Source: Fimbriimonas ginsengisoli Gsoil 348 (GTDB lineage: Bacteria > Armatimonadota > Fimbriimonadia > Fimbriimonadales > Fimbriimonadaceae). From it: 64,000 bases of DNA. Positions 19,175-28,920 of the stretch are shown here, in pieces; position 1 is the first letter of the stretch; every line of letters starts with the position of its first letter. The stretch covers positions 2,728,001 through 2,792,000 of the forward strand of contig NZ_CP007139.1 of the NCBI RefSeq assembly GCF_000724625.1, written 5' to 3'. The position numbers and the translations under genes were made by a program. The notes beneath the pieces are model-generated. The model made no database searches. It was not told the DNA's origin and saw only the letters and a program-made list of their open reading frames with translations.

Positions 19175-20500
19175 TCAGCGTAACTGGAAGCGACGAATCG
19201 GGCCGACGATGAGGAGGTAGCTGAGCATCGCAACAATGGAGTGGGCGGCGACGAACGTTAGGGCGAGGTCGAAGGAGCCGGTGCGTTCGACGATGTAACC
19301 GATAACGATTGGAGTCGTGATTCCGGCGATGTTGCCGATGGCATTGAAGATTCCGCCCGACAGCCCCGTCACTTCGCGAGGGGCCGCGTCGGAGATGATC
19401 GCCCAGCCGAGCGCGGCAAGCCCTTTGCCGAAGAACCCGACGGCCATGAATCCGATGACGAGAGCGTGATCCTGCGTGAGGTTGCAGAGCACAACCGCCG
19501 TTGAAAGCAGCGCACCCACAACGAGCGGGGCCTTGCGAGCGAACGTGAGGCTTTTTCCGCTCTTAATGAGCCGATCGGAGATGACCCCACCCAGGATGCC
19601 GCCGATCACGCCGCATATCGCCGGCGTGGCCGCGCCGAACCCGGCTTGGATGATCGTCATGTGCCGCGCCTTCACCAAATAAACCGGAAACCAGGTGGCA
19701 AAGAAGTAAGTGAGCGCCGTAATGCAGTACTGCCCTACGTAGATGCCAACCAACATCCGGTTCGTCAGCAGCTGCCCGACGACCCGCCAGGAAAATGGGA
19801 CTTTGATGGTTCGATCCTCTCGGTCGAGATCGACGAGTGCGCCATTCTCGCGGATATATTCGAACTCAGATTCGTTGATCTTCGGATGGGAGTGCGGCGC
19901 ATGAACGATCGCGGAGAACCCCATCGCGGCGACAAGGCCGATCCCACCCATTACGAAGAATACATATCGCCATCCGTAAGCTTGGGTCAGCCATCCCATG
20001 AAAGGAGTAAAGAAAATGAGGGCGGCGTACTGGGCCGAATTAAAGATTGCGCTTGCCGTACCGCGCTCGCTATGGGGAAACCAAGCCGCCACAATGCGTG
20101 CGTTGGCCGGAAACGACGGTGACTCCGCAATCCCGAGCAGAAAGCGGAGTATGAATAAAGCCACGACCGCGGAGGTCGGAGCCAGCCAAGAAGCTAACCC
20201 TTGGGCTGAGGTCACAACGGACCAGGTGAGGATCGACCAGAGATAAACTTTCTTGGAGCCGAACTTGTCGAGCAGCAATCCACCGGGAACTTGACCCAGA
20301 ACGTACGCCCAACCAAAAGCGGAGAAGATATATCCGAGGGTTACCGAGTTGAAACCCAGGCTCTTCTGGACCGCGGTCCCCGCGATGGACATCGTCGCGC
20401 GGTCCGCGTAATTGACGGTAGTCAGAACGAACAGAACCGCGACGATCCAATAACGAACGCGCGTCGCCTTGAGCTCCCCTGATCCGCCCCTTACCCCCAA
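19175..20500 (-). CDS. MFS transporter, anion:cation symporter (ACS)-like
   Basis: 441 residues with twelve predicted membrane helices. The segment NYADRATMSIAGTAVQKSLG after helix 1 and GYIFSAFGWAYVLGQVPGG in helix 2 are hallmarks of the ACS family, whose members carry hexuronates, galactonate, glucarate or phthalate with protons or sodium. The start is TTG at 20500, supported by GAGGAAAG eight bases upstream; no ATG is available near the N-terminus. The gene lies just upstream of the esterase and near several glycan hydrolases, so sugar-acid uptake is plausible but inferred. Confidence 0.88.
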   Translation of the reverse strand: MGVRGGSGELKATRVRYWIVAVLFVLTTVNYADRATMSIAGTAVQKSLGFNSVTLGYIFSAFGWAYVLGQVPGGLLLDKFGSKKVYLWSILTWSVVTSAQGLASWLAPTSAVVALFILRFLLGIAESPSFPANARIVAAWFPHSERGTASAIFNSAQYAALIFFTPFMGWLTQAYGWRYVFFVMGGIGLVAAMGFSAIVHAPHSHPKINESEFEYIRENGALVDLDREDRTIKVPFSWRVVGQLLTNRMLVGIYVGQYCITALTYFFATWFPVYLVKARHMTIIQAGFGAATPAICGVIGGILGGVISDRLIKSGKSLTFARKAPLVVGALLSTAVVLCNLTQDHALVIGFMAVGFFGKGLAALGWAIISDAAPREVTGLSGGIFNAIGNIAGITTPIVIGYIVERTGSFDLALTFVAAHSIVAMLSYLLIVGPIRRFQLR

Positions 20501-20566
20501 AAAGCTTTCCTCGTAAGTTCGATGGCTGCCGGAGTATATAGATTTTCAGGACTAACCGGCGGCGAT

Positions 20567-20602
20567 TGGCTTTACCGCGACATCAACGTCGCGGTAAAGC
20601 CA
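20567..20602 (-). terminator. Perfect 15-bp hairpin downstream of the tail-anchored protein gene
   Basis: TGGCTTTACCGCGAC (20567-20581) and GTCGCGGTAAAGCCA (20588-20602) pair perfectly around a six-base loop and extend a few more pairs with one wobble. It lies 14 bases past the stop of the gene at 20616 and before the MFS start. No T-run follows on the minus strand. Confidence 0.6.
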
Positions 20603-20615
20603 GTCGATCCAAGAA

Positions 20616-21686
20616 CTAGGTGGATTTGTGGGGACGCCGTCGACGGATTTGCAGCGCAAGGCCCGAACCGACGAGCAGTAATCCGGCGCCCACGACTGCA
20701 TAGGTCCCCCAGTTCTGGTTGCCTCTCCCCCCGCCCGTAACTTGCGCTTTTTGAAGCTTCTCTAGGTCGACCATGGACGGTAGGTTATCTTGCAGGCGGT
20801 AGTACACCTGGTACTTAGTATCCGATCCAAGTCGCGAGTCCACTATTTTGACTCCGTTCGCGAGAACGTCATGGTACGACCAGTCTTTGCTCTGATCGAC
20901 CTTTTCGAGTTCGTAAAGCTCGCGCTGTTTAGGACGCTTACCCATGTAGCGCAGAACCTCTACTCTTTCCGGCCGGCCCTGCTTGTCTGCATCCTTCACC
21001 ACGTACGTGGCCATAAGCACGCGATGGTCGCCACCACCGCTCTGCATATAAAGGTTTCCGCCGAGGAGGTAGTGACCTGCCTGGTCCAGGCGTAAGTCGA
21101 TCCAGATGGGAGATCCTGCTTTTACCGAGATATCCTGGTACTGATGTAACTCCCCGTCGACGATCTTGGAGCTTATCTGTTTGCCAGGGATTGGTATCCC
21201 TCCTAGAAAGATTGCGTCCGCCGGGTTGTTCAGGCCATTTCCCATGTCTCCCTTTGCCACGTGGCCGGCCTCATCCTGAGTAAGGGGCTTTGAAAAGGTT
21301 TGATCGTCTTTGACCAAATAGGCAACCGTTTGGGATTTTCCCGTCGAAAGACTGGGCGCTATCGTTTCGACGTATCGGCCCCACTTGCCGACGGAGAGCA
21401 CGGTCCTGCCGGTCGTGGTGAAACCGTCCTTTTGGCGCTGAAACTGGGGACGAAGCAGCTTTCGATTCTCGGCCGCTTCTTCGGGATTCATCGGGTCCTG
21501 TTCCGAGACCGACTTCATGAGCGCCTCGACCGCTTTGTCGACGTTATAATCCGGCTTTGGCAGTACTGTCAAAGTCGTCCTATAGACGTACGATTGAGCT
21601 GCCGAAAGGGAGGAACTGCCAAGCAGCCCGAGGCCGACGACGATCGTTATCGGGCCTCGAGCGATTGAAAACGGCTTGGAGATCAT
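20616..21686 (-). CDS. Secreted protein with C-terminal membrane anchor, unknown function
   Basis: 356 residues: signal peptide (cleavage near LSAAQS), an extracytoplasmic domain of about 290 residues rich in beta strands, then a C-terminal membrane segment (YAVVGAGLLLVGSGLALQI) ended by RRRRPHKST, an anchor or sorting-signal layout. The LYMQSGGGDHRV and LRYMGKRP style strands could belong to a LolA/RseB-like fold, but that is a guess. It has no conserved Cys. It is the last gene of a tight operon (4 bases after the Cys-rich gene, itself 10 bases after the DUF1573-like gene), opposite the VKOR-thioredoxin unit. It may present or receive the folded Cys-rich proteins at the cell surface. Confidence 0.75.
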   Translation of the reverse strand: MISKPFSIARGPITIVVGLGLLGSSSLSAAQSYVYRTTLTVLPKPDYNVDKAVEALMKSVSEQDPMNPEEAAENRKLLRPQFQRQKDGFTTTGRTVLSVGKWGRYVETIAPSLSTGKSQTVAYLVKDDQTFSKPLTQDEAGHVAKGDMGNGLNNPADAIFLGGIPIPGKQISSKIVDGELHQYQDISVKAGSPIWIDLRLDQAGHYLLGGNLYMQSGGGDHRVLMATYVVKDADKQGRPERVEVLRYMGKRPKQRELYELEKVDQSKDWSYHDVLANGVKIVDSRLGSDTKYQVYYRLQDNLPSMVDLEKLQKAQVTGGGRGNQNWGTYAVVGAGLLLVGSGLALQIRRRRPHKST

Positions 21687-21690
21687 CCGA

Positions 21691-22047
21691 TTAGCAGCGC
21701 GACTTGACCATCGTCACCGTCGAATCGGTGCCCGAACATCCGCAGCCGAAACTGGACAGTGTGCACGTACCGGTCCGCACTGTGACCGTAGTGTTTCTTG
21801 GCTTTACCGCGCACCACCACGGAAGCAGTGAATCGCACTTGGCAGCATCCCAGGTGTACATCGTGCAGTCTTGACCGTTGCAAGGGCTGGGTGCGATGGA
21901 GCATCCACCGGATTGAGTCGTGTGGCTCGCGCAACCGTTCGGGTACGCGCAAGTGGCGGCCGTGTTGGGCGATGCAAGCAGCAAAGTCGGGCTAAGGATG
22001 AGCGAGATGCCCATCAACATAAGTGCCATAGGTGCGACATTCTTCAT
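21691..22047 (-). CDS. Secreted cysteine-rich protein (118 aa)
   Basis: The ATG at 22047 is preceded by GAGGTTC. A signal peptide of about 26 residues (MKNVAPMALMLMGISLIL, cleavage near LLASPN) is followed by a mature part of about 92 residues with eleven cysteines, in clusters such as CAYPNGC, CSIAPSPCNGQDC and GCGCSG. I recognise no named family. So many cysteines in an exported protein imply disulfide bonds, and the divergent unit encodes a VKOR-thioredoxin fusion that could make them. Odd number of cysteines: one may stay free or be used for linkage. Middle gene of the 20616-22528 operon. Confidence 0.75.
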   Translation of the reverse strand: MKNVAPMALMLMGISLILSPTLLLASPNTAATCAYPNGCASHTTQSGGCSIAPSPCNGQDCTMYTWDAAKCDSLLPWWCAVKPRNTTVTVRTGTCTLSSFGCGCSGTDSTVTMVKSRC

Positions 22048-22057
22048 TTATAGAACC

Positions 22058-22528
22058 TCATTGGATCTGATACGGGATTTCCTTGACAAACGTAATCTGG
22101 TCGGCTCCATCGCTCACGCGAACGTGGACCGTGCCGATGTGGTGGCCGGGGTTTTGATTGGTGAAGTGAACGGGAAAAGCCACTTCGATCGAAGTGAGCG
22201 GCGCTACTTTTCTTAGCGTGTTAGAGTCGGCCGTGCAGCCACCTAGCACGGGCGGCGTGACGACATCGACCGGCCGAAGGTGTGGATTCCAAATCCTTAC
22301 CTTGACCTCGGACGGCTTATTGACGACCCCAAGATCCCCCGGATTGACCCCGAGGAAAGCGATCGGCAATTGCTTTGAACCACCCCAGCAAAGAACAGCG
22401 AGGCCCGTCAACAGAAGCAGAACCGGGACACGGCGAAGAGCCGCGCGTTTGAATTGACCGGTCTGCCCGGCTGGCCCAGTGTCCTCACTCTGTTTGTGGG
22501 TCAATGTGCTAAACATCGTTTTCGTCAT
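22058..22528 (-). CDS. Membrane-anchored DUF1573-like protein
   Basis: 156 residues from the ATG at 22528; a longer GTG start at 22567 is possible and neither has a strong ribosome site. A basic cytoplasmic head is followed by one membrane segment (VPVLLLLTGLAVLCW) and an Ig-like domain of about 100 residues (LGVVNKPSEVKVRIWN, VVTPPVLGGCTAD, VAFPVHFTNQNPG). The Gly-Cys-Thr before the turn is the usual DUF1573 mark. DUF1573 proteins are exported or anchored and of unknown function, but often occur in loci with VKOR-type membrane proteins. First gene of the leftward operon, divergent from the Cys-peptide/VKOR unit by 115 bases. Confidence 0.75.
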   Translation of the reverse strand: MTKTMFSTLTHKQSEDTGPAGQTGQFKRAALRRVPVLLLLTGLAVLCWGGSKQLPIAFLGVNPGDLGVVNKPSEVKVRIWNPHLRPVDVVTPPVLGGCTADSNTLRKVAPLTSIEVAFPVHFTNQNPGHHIGTVHVRVSDGADQITFVKEIPYQIQ

Positions 22529-22643
22529 ATGCAGCCAACGCCGCAATCTTTCTCTGAAGAATAACACACATACGAAGATTTTAGGAAAATTATTGTAAAA
22601 GTCGTTGTAGACTGATTCGTGGCGTAATGCCTAAAGAGTTCAC

Positions 22644-22817
22644 ATGAAAAGATTCGCCGTTTGTTTTATGGTTTTGCTTGGAATCGCTGCGGCCGTGGCG
22701 CCCACATTGGCTTCCGCGACGACCACCGACGAGTGTGGAGGATGCGCTGATGGTACTGTCTGCGCTTCCGGAGAGTGCGCCGCGCCATGCCCTGTCGATC
22801 CAGTTGATCCGGCGTAG
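22644..22817 (+). CDS. Small secreted cysteine-rich peptide (57 aa)
   Basis: ATG at 22644, with AAAGAG a few bases upstream, opens MKRFAVCFMVLLGIAAAVAP, a signal peptide ending near LASATT. The mature part is about 33 residues with five cysteines in DECGGCADGTVCASGEC and AAPC, then PVDPVDPA. It is too short for most gene finders but has a coherent signal peptide, stop and context: 29 bases before the VKOR-thioredoxin gene. I infer a disulfide-stapled exported peptide whose folding depends on the neighbour. No homologue is known to me, and it could be a bacteriocin-like, structural or signalling peptide. Confidence 0.68.
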   Translation: MKRFAVCFMVLLGIAAAVAPTLASATTTDECGGCADGTVCASGECAAPCPVDPVDPA

Positions 22818-22846
22818 GCACGACGCTGCTCCGTAAAATATCCAGA

Positions 22847-24001
22847 ATGACAGGGAGCAACTTGACGTCGCCCGATCAAAATCGGGCGACGATGGTACTT
22901 GCTTTCTGCGGCGTCTATGTAGGCGGGGTCCTCGGTCTATTTAGTTCGGGGCAAATCGAGCTGCCATGCGGATCGAAGTTCGACTGTGCCCGCGTGCTGG
23001 ATTCGCCGGTCGCTCGTCCAGGCGGGATACCTCTTTCGTACTTTGGGATCGCCTGCTACGTAGTTCTGGCTTTTATCGCCCTCGCGCGTAGCCTAAGTGG
23101 GCCCGCCGCATACCCGCGGCTCAGAGGTGCGGGCATCGCGCTCTCGCTCGGGGGCGCCGCCGCCAGCATTTCCCTCACCCTCTATTCAATCTTTGTCCTC
23201 CACGGGTTGTGCGCATGGTGCTTGTCCAATGCAGTAATCATGTGTTTCGTTGCGACGACTACGTGGATGCTTCCCCGAACTTTTGCGCGCGACCGCCTGT
23301 CCGTTCCGCTCTTCGCGTTGCTGACGGTGGGGGTCGCCACCGGACTCACGTATTCGGTACATCGCTGGAAAGCCGCCGAAACTCCGATCAACTTGGCCGC
23401 TCTGGCGCAGACAACCGCCCAGGAACTGTGTCCGGAGGACGCCATCCGAGCGGGTAATCGGAGCGGAAGCACTGCGATCGTCGCTTTTATCGATTTCTAC
23501 TGTTCCGCTTGCCGCCGCTCGCTGCCCCGTCTGGAGAAAATTGCTGCCGATCATCAAGCTGCCCTGATCATCCGGGAGAAGCCACTCGCCGACGGTGGAC
23601 CTGCGGTCGAGGCTGCCGAATGGGTCGAGGTTGCCAACGGGAGAGGAGTGGGATTTAAGTTTCTCTCAGCCTCGGCAAGCATCTCTCCGGCGCCGGATTC
23701 GCGAAGCGAGTTCGAGAAGATCCTTAGCGATGCGGGTGGCACTCGAAAGCCGCCGAACGATGCTGAGTTGGGAGCCGCGAGGAAGCGCCTCAAACGAGAT
23801 GCGCAATTATGCGCCCGACTAAAAATCCAACGAACTCCGACCGTTCTCTTGGTAAGGCCGGGCGTCGCCCCGATTCGAGTAAAGCTGGCAAACCTCGAAG
23901 CCGAACTGAGCCGCGACAAGTTAGCTTCGTTTCGGGGTCATCTGGAGGGGTTGCACGTACTTTCGATCCTACATCGAAAACGGAACGGCGTTCGTGTATG
24001 A
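22847..24001 (+). CDS. VKOR-thioredoxin (DsbA-like) fusion, disulfide-forming enzyme
   Basis: 384 residues. Residues about 15-150 form the four-helix VKOR domain with the loop cysteines Cys41/Cys47 (LPCGSKFDC) and the quinone-facing CxxC Cys122/Cys125 (CAWC). A fifth membrane helix (near 160-178) leads to a periplasmic thioredoxin-fold domain with CSAC (Cys219/Cys222) and a cis-Pro region RTPTVLL near residue 340. Such fusions do the job of DsbB plus DsbA: they oxidise exported thiols and pass electrons to quinone. The domain between CSAC and the cis-Pro is long and helical, as in DsbA-type proteins. It directly follows the Cys-rich peptide gene and faces an operon with an eleven-Cys protein, its probable clients. 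Confidence 0.93.
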   Translation: MTGSNLTSPDQNRATMVLAFCGVYVGGVLGLFSSGQIELPCGSKFDCARVLDSPVARPGGIPLSYFGIACYVVLAFIALARSLSGPAAYPRLRGAGIALSLGGAAASISLTLYSIFVLHGLCAWCLSNAVIMCFVATTTWMLPRTFARDRLSVPLFALLTVGVATGLTYSVHRWKAAETPINLAALAQTTAQELCPEDAIRAGNRSGSTAIVAFIDFYCSACRRSLPRLEKIAADHQAALIIREKPLADGGPAVEAAEWVEVANGRGVGFKFLSASASISPAPDSRSEFEKILSDAGGTRKPPNDAELGAARKRLKRDAQLCARLKIQRTPTVLLVRPGVAPIRVKLANLEAELSRDKLASFRGHLEGLHVLSILHRKRNGVRV

Positions 24002-24092
24002 GAGCAGAGAGCCGGCTTTCCGCTCAAACGATCGCCAGTCTGATGATGTCCGGTGCGGTCATGAGAGATTGTCCATTCGGTACCCTCGATAG

Positions 24093-24857
24093 ATGATCAC
24101 GATAACTCAGGGCAAAATCGCGGGCTTAACGCCTCGTTGGGCGCGCTTCCCTGGGTTCTCGCTACTGTTCGACAACCCGATTTCCGCCTATCGGGAGAAT
24201 GCGGGCGTCGAGACACTGGCATGCGACGTCGACAACGATTCGCAACTCGGGTTCTATCGGCAGGCGAACCTCGGGCTGCAGTCGTTGTCTCCCGACCGAC
24301 TCCTCCAGACCTACGGGTTTTGCGCTCTGCCTTCACCTTCGTATCACGTCACCGCATTTGACGTGGCCAACGTGGCCGACCTCGTTCGGTGCCACTCCGA
24401 GATCCGCGACGGACTACGGACCTTGCTCGACCAGCTACCCTCCCCCCATGCCTTCTCGGCAGACCTTCTCTGCCGCGCGGAGGAGAATGAGGTTGCGCAA
24501 TCCGAGTGGAATCTGACCTTTAGTTACGGCGAACTGTGTCAATGGGGCGGAGTGATGGCCATTCGTTTATCGCCGGTGGAGGTCGACGTTTTCGCTCGAT
24601 TCGTTGAGGCAAGGGCAATCCTAAGCCGCGGTTACTTGGCCCAATTCGGGCTCGGCGCCTCGGAGGCATTCACTCCCCACGTTTCGCTCGGCTACTTTAT
24701 GAACAGGGAAGGTGCGGAGCTTGCGCGTTCCCGAGTGACCTCCTGGAACGAGGCCCTTCAAGGTTTCGTAGGCGAATCGAAGCTTAGCTTTCGGTCAGCT
24801 TCTCTGTACGGATTTACCGACATGGCAACGTTTTTCAGAACTCCTCGCGCGATCTGA
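24093..24857 (+). CDS. 2H-phosphoesterase-like protein
   Basis: 254 residues, no signal peptide. Two histidine motifs of the 2H superfamily are visible: YHVTAF with His85 and PHVSLGYF with His196, about 110 residues apart, each H-x-T/S-hydrophobic. In this superfamily (2',5' RNA ligase/ThpR, cyclic phosphodiesterases) the two motifs build one active site that handles cyclic or 2',5' phosphates of nucleotides or RNA. No further subfamily can be named. It lies downstream of the VKOR gene in the same direction with 91 bases between, probably independent of it. Confidence 0.72.
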   Translation: MITITQGKIAGLTPRWARFPGFSLLFDNPISAYRENAGVETLACDVDNDSQLGFYRQANLGLQSLSPDRLLQTYGFCALPSPSYHVTAFDVANVADLVRCHSEIRDGLRTLLDQLPSPHAFSADLLCRAEENEVAQSEWNLTFSYGELCQWGGVMAIRLSPVEVDVFARFVEARAILSRGYLAQFGLGASEAFTPHVSLGYFMNREGAELARSRVTSWNEALQGFVGESKLSFRSASLYGFTDMATFFRTPRAI

Positions 24858-25056
24858 AGACTTCCCCGGTACCTGCCAAAACCCCGCCCCACAGAATATA
24901 GGCGAGGGCGATTGCTCTACGGCAATATTGCGTAGCTAAACCCTTCGCCATTCTTGCGTTTGCTCTGACGCAATCGGCAACCCTTACTGTTTTCCTTAAT
25001 TCACCGCAAATGATCTCGGCACATAATGACATGGCCCTATTGAGGAGCTAACCATT

Positions 25057-25965
25057 ATGAAACGGGCTTTTACCCTTATCGAGCTGCTTGTTGTGATCGC
25101 GATCATCGCGATCCTTGCCGCGATTCTGTTCCCGGTTTTTGCCCAAGCGAAGCTGGCTGCCAAAAAGACCGCCGCTCTAAACAGCGTCAAAGAGATCGGG
25201 CTCGGCATGAATCTCTACGTCGGCGACTGGGACGACACTACTCCGATCGTGTTCTCCATTAACGGACAGGGGTCGGTCGACGTGTACCAGACGATGCAGC
25301 CATACATCAAGAATATGGACCTGTTCTTTAGCTCCGAGTGGACGCAGAAAAATGGCGCTTCGGTGGGTGGAGGCAGCGCGAGCTGCGACAATACGAAGAC
25401 CCCCGACGGATACTTCGTACCGACCGGCGACAATGCGAAGAGATGCATCTCTTTCGGTTACAACTGGGGATTCGGAGTTTGGGCCGGCGGCGCACTGGTG
25501 GGGCCGGAGCAAGCTTGGTCGAATGGACGCGTTACCTCCGGTATCAGCATGACCGCGGTCGACGAGCCGACCAAGCTCGCTGCGTTCGGTGACGAATACA
25601 ACGGCCGGCGCTACACAATCAGCGCTATAGGTTCGGACCTCGAATACTACACCGGACCCAAGAAGAACACGTCGCTCCGGTACGGCGGGAGTTTCAACTT
25701 CAGCTTCGTCGACGGCCACGCCAAGGCGATGCGGGTCAACGGGTACACGTTCAATCCGGCCGCGGCCATTCCCGGTGAGGGTTATGTGATGATGCCGGCG
25801 GACAAATCGATTTGGCACAACTTCTGGTGTTCCAGCGAGAGCGGTACCGTCAAGCCCAGCAATCTGCCGGGCATGAGTGGCCTGCCGGATATGCCATGCG
25901 GCCAGTTCATCGATGTGACCATGTCGGGCGGACTCGGCATCCCCGTCGTGCCCTGGACGAACTAA
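25057..25965 (+). CDS. Type II secretion/type IV pseudopilin-like protein, DUF1559-like
   Basis: 302 residues with a classic prepilin leader: [16 protein letters not shown], where cleavage would leave Phe at +1 and Glu at +5. The helix continues into [12 protein letters not shown], a sequence typical of the many pseudopilins of Armatimonadota. The large C-terminal domain has a [17 protein letters not shown] motif, seen in DUF1559/H-X9-DG-type prepilin-like proteins. The ribosome site GAGGAG is 11 bases before the ATG. Such proteins are numerous in these bacteria and are presumably assembled or displayed on the cell surface. The gene is single and ends in a strong terminator. Confidence 0.9.
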   Translation: MKRAFTLIELLVVIAIIAILAAILFPVFAQAKLAAKKTAALNSVKEIGLGMNLYVGDWDDTTPIVFSINGQGSVDVYQTMQPYIKNMDLFFSSEWTQKNGASVGGGSASCDNTKTPDGYFVPTGDNAKRCISFGYNWGFGVWAGGALVGPEQAWSNGRVTSGISMTAVDEPTKLAAFGDEYNGRRYTISAIGSDLEYYTGPKKNTSLRYGGSFNFSFVDGHAKAMRVNGYTFNPAAAIPGEGYVMMPADKSIWHNFWCSSESGTVKPSNLPGMSGLPDMPCGQFIDVTMSGGLGIPVVPWTN

Positions 25966-26009
25966 AATAAAAACCCCCGGACTGCATGCAGCCGGGGGTT
26001 TTTATTTTA
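25963..26009. terminator. Bidirectional intrinsic terminator between pseudopilin and clpC
   Basis: TAAAATAAAAACCCCCGG (25963-25980) and CCGGGGGTTTTTATTTTA (25992-26009) form an 18-bp perfect stem, with T-runs on both strands; the loop itself holds a CTGC/GCAG pair. The left arm begins with the pseudopilin stop codon. It serves the two convergent genes. Confidence 0.92.
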
Positions 26010-26021
26010 GTTACCCTCAGG

Positions 26022-28529
26022 TTATGACGAAACCAGTTCCTTCTCCGGCGCTTGGCCGCCCTCGGCTTCCTTGCGCTTGAAGATGACGGTGGTCCCGTCC
26101 TCGGTGTCGGCCATGATCTGGTCGCCCGCGTGGAACCGACCCAGCAGAAGCTCTTCGCTGAGCGGGTCCTCGATGTACCGCTGCACCGCTCGGCGCAGAG
26201 GTCGGGCTCCCAGGTTGGCGTCGTAACCCTGATCCACCAGCAGGTTCTTGACCGCGTCGCTCAGATCGATGGTGACTTCCATGGAAGCCGCCTGCTGATT
26301 GACCCGCTTCAAGTAGAGGTCGGCGATCTCGAGAATCTCCTCTCTCTTCAAGTGCTGGAACACGATGACCTCGTCTACGCGGTTGAGGAACTCGGGCCGG
26401 AAGAGCTTCTTCATCTCCTCCACCATCTTGTTCTTCATGCTCTCGTAGAGCTTCGGATCGTTGAAGTCCTGCCGGACGTCTCGGAACCCGAGCGGCTTGT
26501 CCATCTCGATCGGCCGGACGCCGACGTTCGAAGTCATGATGATCAGCGTGTTTCGGAAGTCGACGGTGCGCCCTTGGCTATCCGTCAGATGTCCGTCCTC
26601 CATTACCTGCAGGAGGATGTTGAACACTTCGGGGTGCGCCTTCTCGATCTCATCGAGGAGGACCACACAGTACGGGTTGCGCCGTACTTGCTCCGTAAGC
26701 TGTCCGCCCTCATCGTAACCGACGTATCCGGGAGGCGCGCCCACCAGTCGCGAGACCGCGAAGCGCTCCATGTACTCGGACATGTCGATCCGAACGATAT
26801 TCGATTCTTTCTCGTACAGGTAAGCCGCCAGCGCTTTCGCCAGCTCCGTCTTACCCACGCCCGTCGGACCGAGGAAGATGAAGCTGCCCATCGGCCGCTT
26901 CGGATCCTTCAGACCCGAGCGCGCGCGCCGGATTGCCCTCGAAACCGCGACCACCGCGTCGTGCTGGCCGATGATCCGCTGGTGAAGATCGCTCTCCATG
27001 CGGAGGAGCTTCTGGCTCTCGGCTTCCACGAGCTTGGTGACCGGGATTCCAGTCCAGCTCTGTACGATCGAGGCGATTTCGCCTTCACCGACCACCGGTT
27101 CCGGCTTCTCGGTGTTTTGCCACTCTTCTTCGCGCTCGCGAACCGTGTTCTCCAGGTTGTCCCGCTCTTCTTGGAGCTTGGCCACCTGGGCCTCGTCGTG
27201 CTCGCGCTTCTTAAGATGGTCGAGCTCCACGTTCAGCTTGTTCAGCTTGATTCGATCTTGTCGAACTTCCGCCGGCGGCAGGCTCTGCTGGAGCCGGACG
27301 CGGGAAGCCGCTTCGTCGATAAGGTCGATCGCCTTGTCCGGCAACGACCGGTCGGAGATGTACCGCTGGCTGAGGGTGACGGCGGCCAAAATGGCGTCGT
27401 CCGTGATCTCGACCTGGTGGTGCGCCTCGTACCGCTCGCGGAGACCCTTCATGATCTCGATCGCCTCTTCTTCGCTCGGCTCCTTGACCTTTACTGCCTG
27501 GAAGCGTCGCTCGAGGGCGGCGTCGCGCTCGATATATTTGCGGAACTCGTCTTGAGTGGTTGCGCCGATGCACTGGAGCTCGCCGCGCGCAAGCGCGGGC
27601 TTCATGATGTTGGAGGCGTCGATCGCGCCCTCGGCAGCGCCGGCGCCCACGAGCGTGTGGAGCTCGTCGATGAAGAGAACCACTTGTCCCTCGGACTTGC
27701 GGACTTCCTCCATCACCTTCTTCATGCGCTCTTCGAACTCGCCCCGGTATTTGGTTCCGGCGACCAGTCCGGCGAGGTCCAAGGCCACGATCCGCTTATT
27801 GCGGAGCAGGTCTGGGATATCCCCGCTGACGATGCGCAGCGCGAGACCTTCGGCGATGGCCGTCTTTCCGACGCCCGGTTCACCGATAAGGCATGGGTTG
27901 TTCTTGGTTCGGCGACAGAGGATCTGCATGACTCGCTCGATCTCGCTCTGCCGTCCCACGACCGGATCCAGACGGCCCTCGCGGGCGAGCTCGGTAAGGT
28001 CTCTTCCGAATTCGTCCAGGGTCTGGGTCTTGGCCTGGGTCGCACTGCCGCCGCTGCTGGGGCCAGAGGTGCGTCCGCCGGACTTCGTTTGGGTTTCGTT
28101 GTCTTGGAGAGACATCACTTCGCGGCGGGCCCGCTCGAGCTCGACGCCCAGCTTGGCCAGCACGCGCCCCGCCAAGCCGTCGCCTTCGCGAATCAGGCCG
28201 AGCAGGAGATGCTCCGTTCCGATGTAGTTGTTGTTGAGGTTCCGGGCCTCGTCATAGGCCAGGTCGATAACCCGCTTGGCGCGGGGCGTCAAGGTCATGT
28301 CCTGGCTTGGTCGCGCGTCACCTCTTGGGAGCTGCTTCTCGACCTCAGCCCTAATTCGTTGAAGGCTGACTCCGAGCTTTTCCAGCACCCGCGCGGCGAC
28401 GCTATCCGACTCCCGGACGAGTCCGAGGAGGAGGTGCTCTGTCGAGACATAGCCTTCCCCGAACTTCTGTGCCTCTTCCTGCGCGTAGAAGACGACCTTC
28501 CTAGCGCGTTCTGTAAAGCGTTGCCACAT
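26022..28529 (-). CDS. clpC: ATP-dependent Clp protease ATP-binding subunit ClpC
   Basis: 835 residues, full length for the ClpC class. Two Clp-N repeats (residues about 1-145), AAA-1 with GEPGVGKT at 216-223, a charged coiled middle region (about 410-480), AAA-2 with GPTGVGKT and the C-terminal D2-small domain. ClpC unfolds tagged or damaged proteins for ClpP and is often under stress control. The gene stands alone; no mcsA, mcsB or ctsR lies nearby. The middle region has the length of the ClpC M-domain rather than that of ClpB. The mirror ORF of almost equal length on the plus strand is an antisense artefact. Confidence 0.96.
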   Translation of the reverse strand: MWQRFTERARKVVFYAQEEAQKFGEGYVSTEHLLLGLVRESDSVAARVLEKLGVSLQRIRAEVEKQLPRGDARPSQDMTLTPRAKRVIDLAYDEARNLNNNYIGTEHLLLGLIREGDGLAGRVLAKLGVELERARREVMSLQDNETQTKSGGRTSGPSSGGSATQAKTQTLDEFGRDLTELAREGRLDPVVGRQSEIERVMQILCRRTKNNPCLIGEPGVGKTAIAEGLALRIVSGDIPDLLRNKRIVALDLAGLVAGTKYRGEFEERMKKVMEEVRKSEGQVVLFIDELHTLVGAGAAEGAIDASNIMKPALARGELQCIGATTQDEFRKYIERDAALERRFQAVKVKEPSEEEAIEIMKGLRERYEAHHQVEITDDAILAAVTLSQRYISDRSLPDKAIDLIDEAASRVRLQQSLPPAEVRQDRIKLNKLNVELDHLKKREHDEAQVAKLQEERDNLENTVREREEEWQNTEKPEPVVGEGEIASIVQSWTGIPVTKLVEAESQKLLRMESDLHQRIIGQHDAVVAVSRAIRRARSGLKDPKRPMGSFIFLGPTGVGKTELAKALAAYLYEKESNIVRIDMSEYMERFAVSRLVGAPPGYVGYDEGGQLTEQVRRNPYCVVLLDEIEKAHPEVFNILLQVMEDGHLTDSQGRTVDFRNTLIIMTSNVGVRPIEMDKPLGFRDVRQDFNDPKLYESMKNKMVEEMKKLFRPEFLNRVDEVIVFQHLKREEILEIADLYLKRVNQQAASMEVTIDLSDAVKNLLVDQGYDANLGARPLRRAVQRYIEDPLSEELLLGRFHAGDQIMADTEDGTTVIFKRKEAEGGQAPEKELVSS

Positions 28530-28920
28530 ACTTTGTTTTCACCTGTCTTACGGGTGCTCTCCTTATGACTCGGATGGTTAGATCCTGTTCTCCAGTTCGC
28601 GTCCGTGTACGTTTATCTACGTCTTGCGTCCGACGTATGTTATGGCCCCGTGAGGCACCTTTTCCTCTTGCGACGATCCACACCTCCCGATGCGTTCGCC
28701 GATTTGCAGAGTACCCCTCGGAATCGTTCTGCTTAAGGTTCTAAACCGAACGATTCGAGCGGCGCTCACTAGATAGACGCGTAGAGGTTCCCAATGGTCG
28801 TCAATCGGTCCTCTTCAGGGCATTTCGGTCCGCCATTCTGAGGCATTTAGCGCCTTTTACATGGGCGGGCAACCCGCTTCTCAAGCCCACCCCCGCTGGC
28901 CTTACCCACTGGAGTCCGAT
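28530..28920. other. Intergenic region between clpC and the toxin-antitoxin pair
   Basis: This holds the clpC promoter region (leftward) and nothing gene-like; the only ORF, 60 codons at the clpC end, shows no protein features. No CtsR- or CIRCE-type operator was recognised. Confidence 0.55.

Noticed and set aside
24922-24973. GCAATATTGC and TTGCGT/ACGCAA symmetry upstream of the pseudopilin gene
   Set aside because: Short arms, as expected by chance in an AT-richer promoter stretch; no regulator nearby to support an operator.
26052-28568. 838-codon plus-strand ORF covering clpC in antisense
   Set aside because: It mirrors clpC almost exactly, has no domain or signal, and its length follows from the GC-rich codon structure of the real gene.
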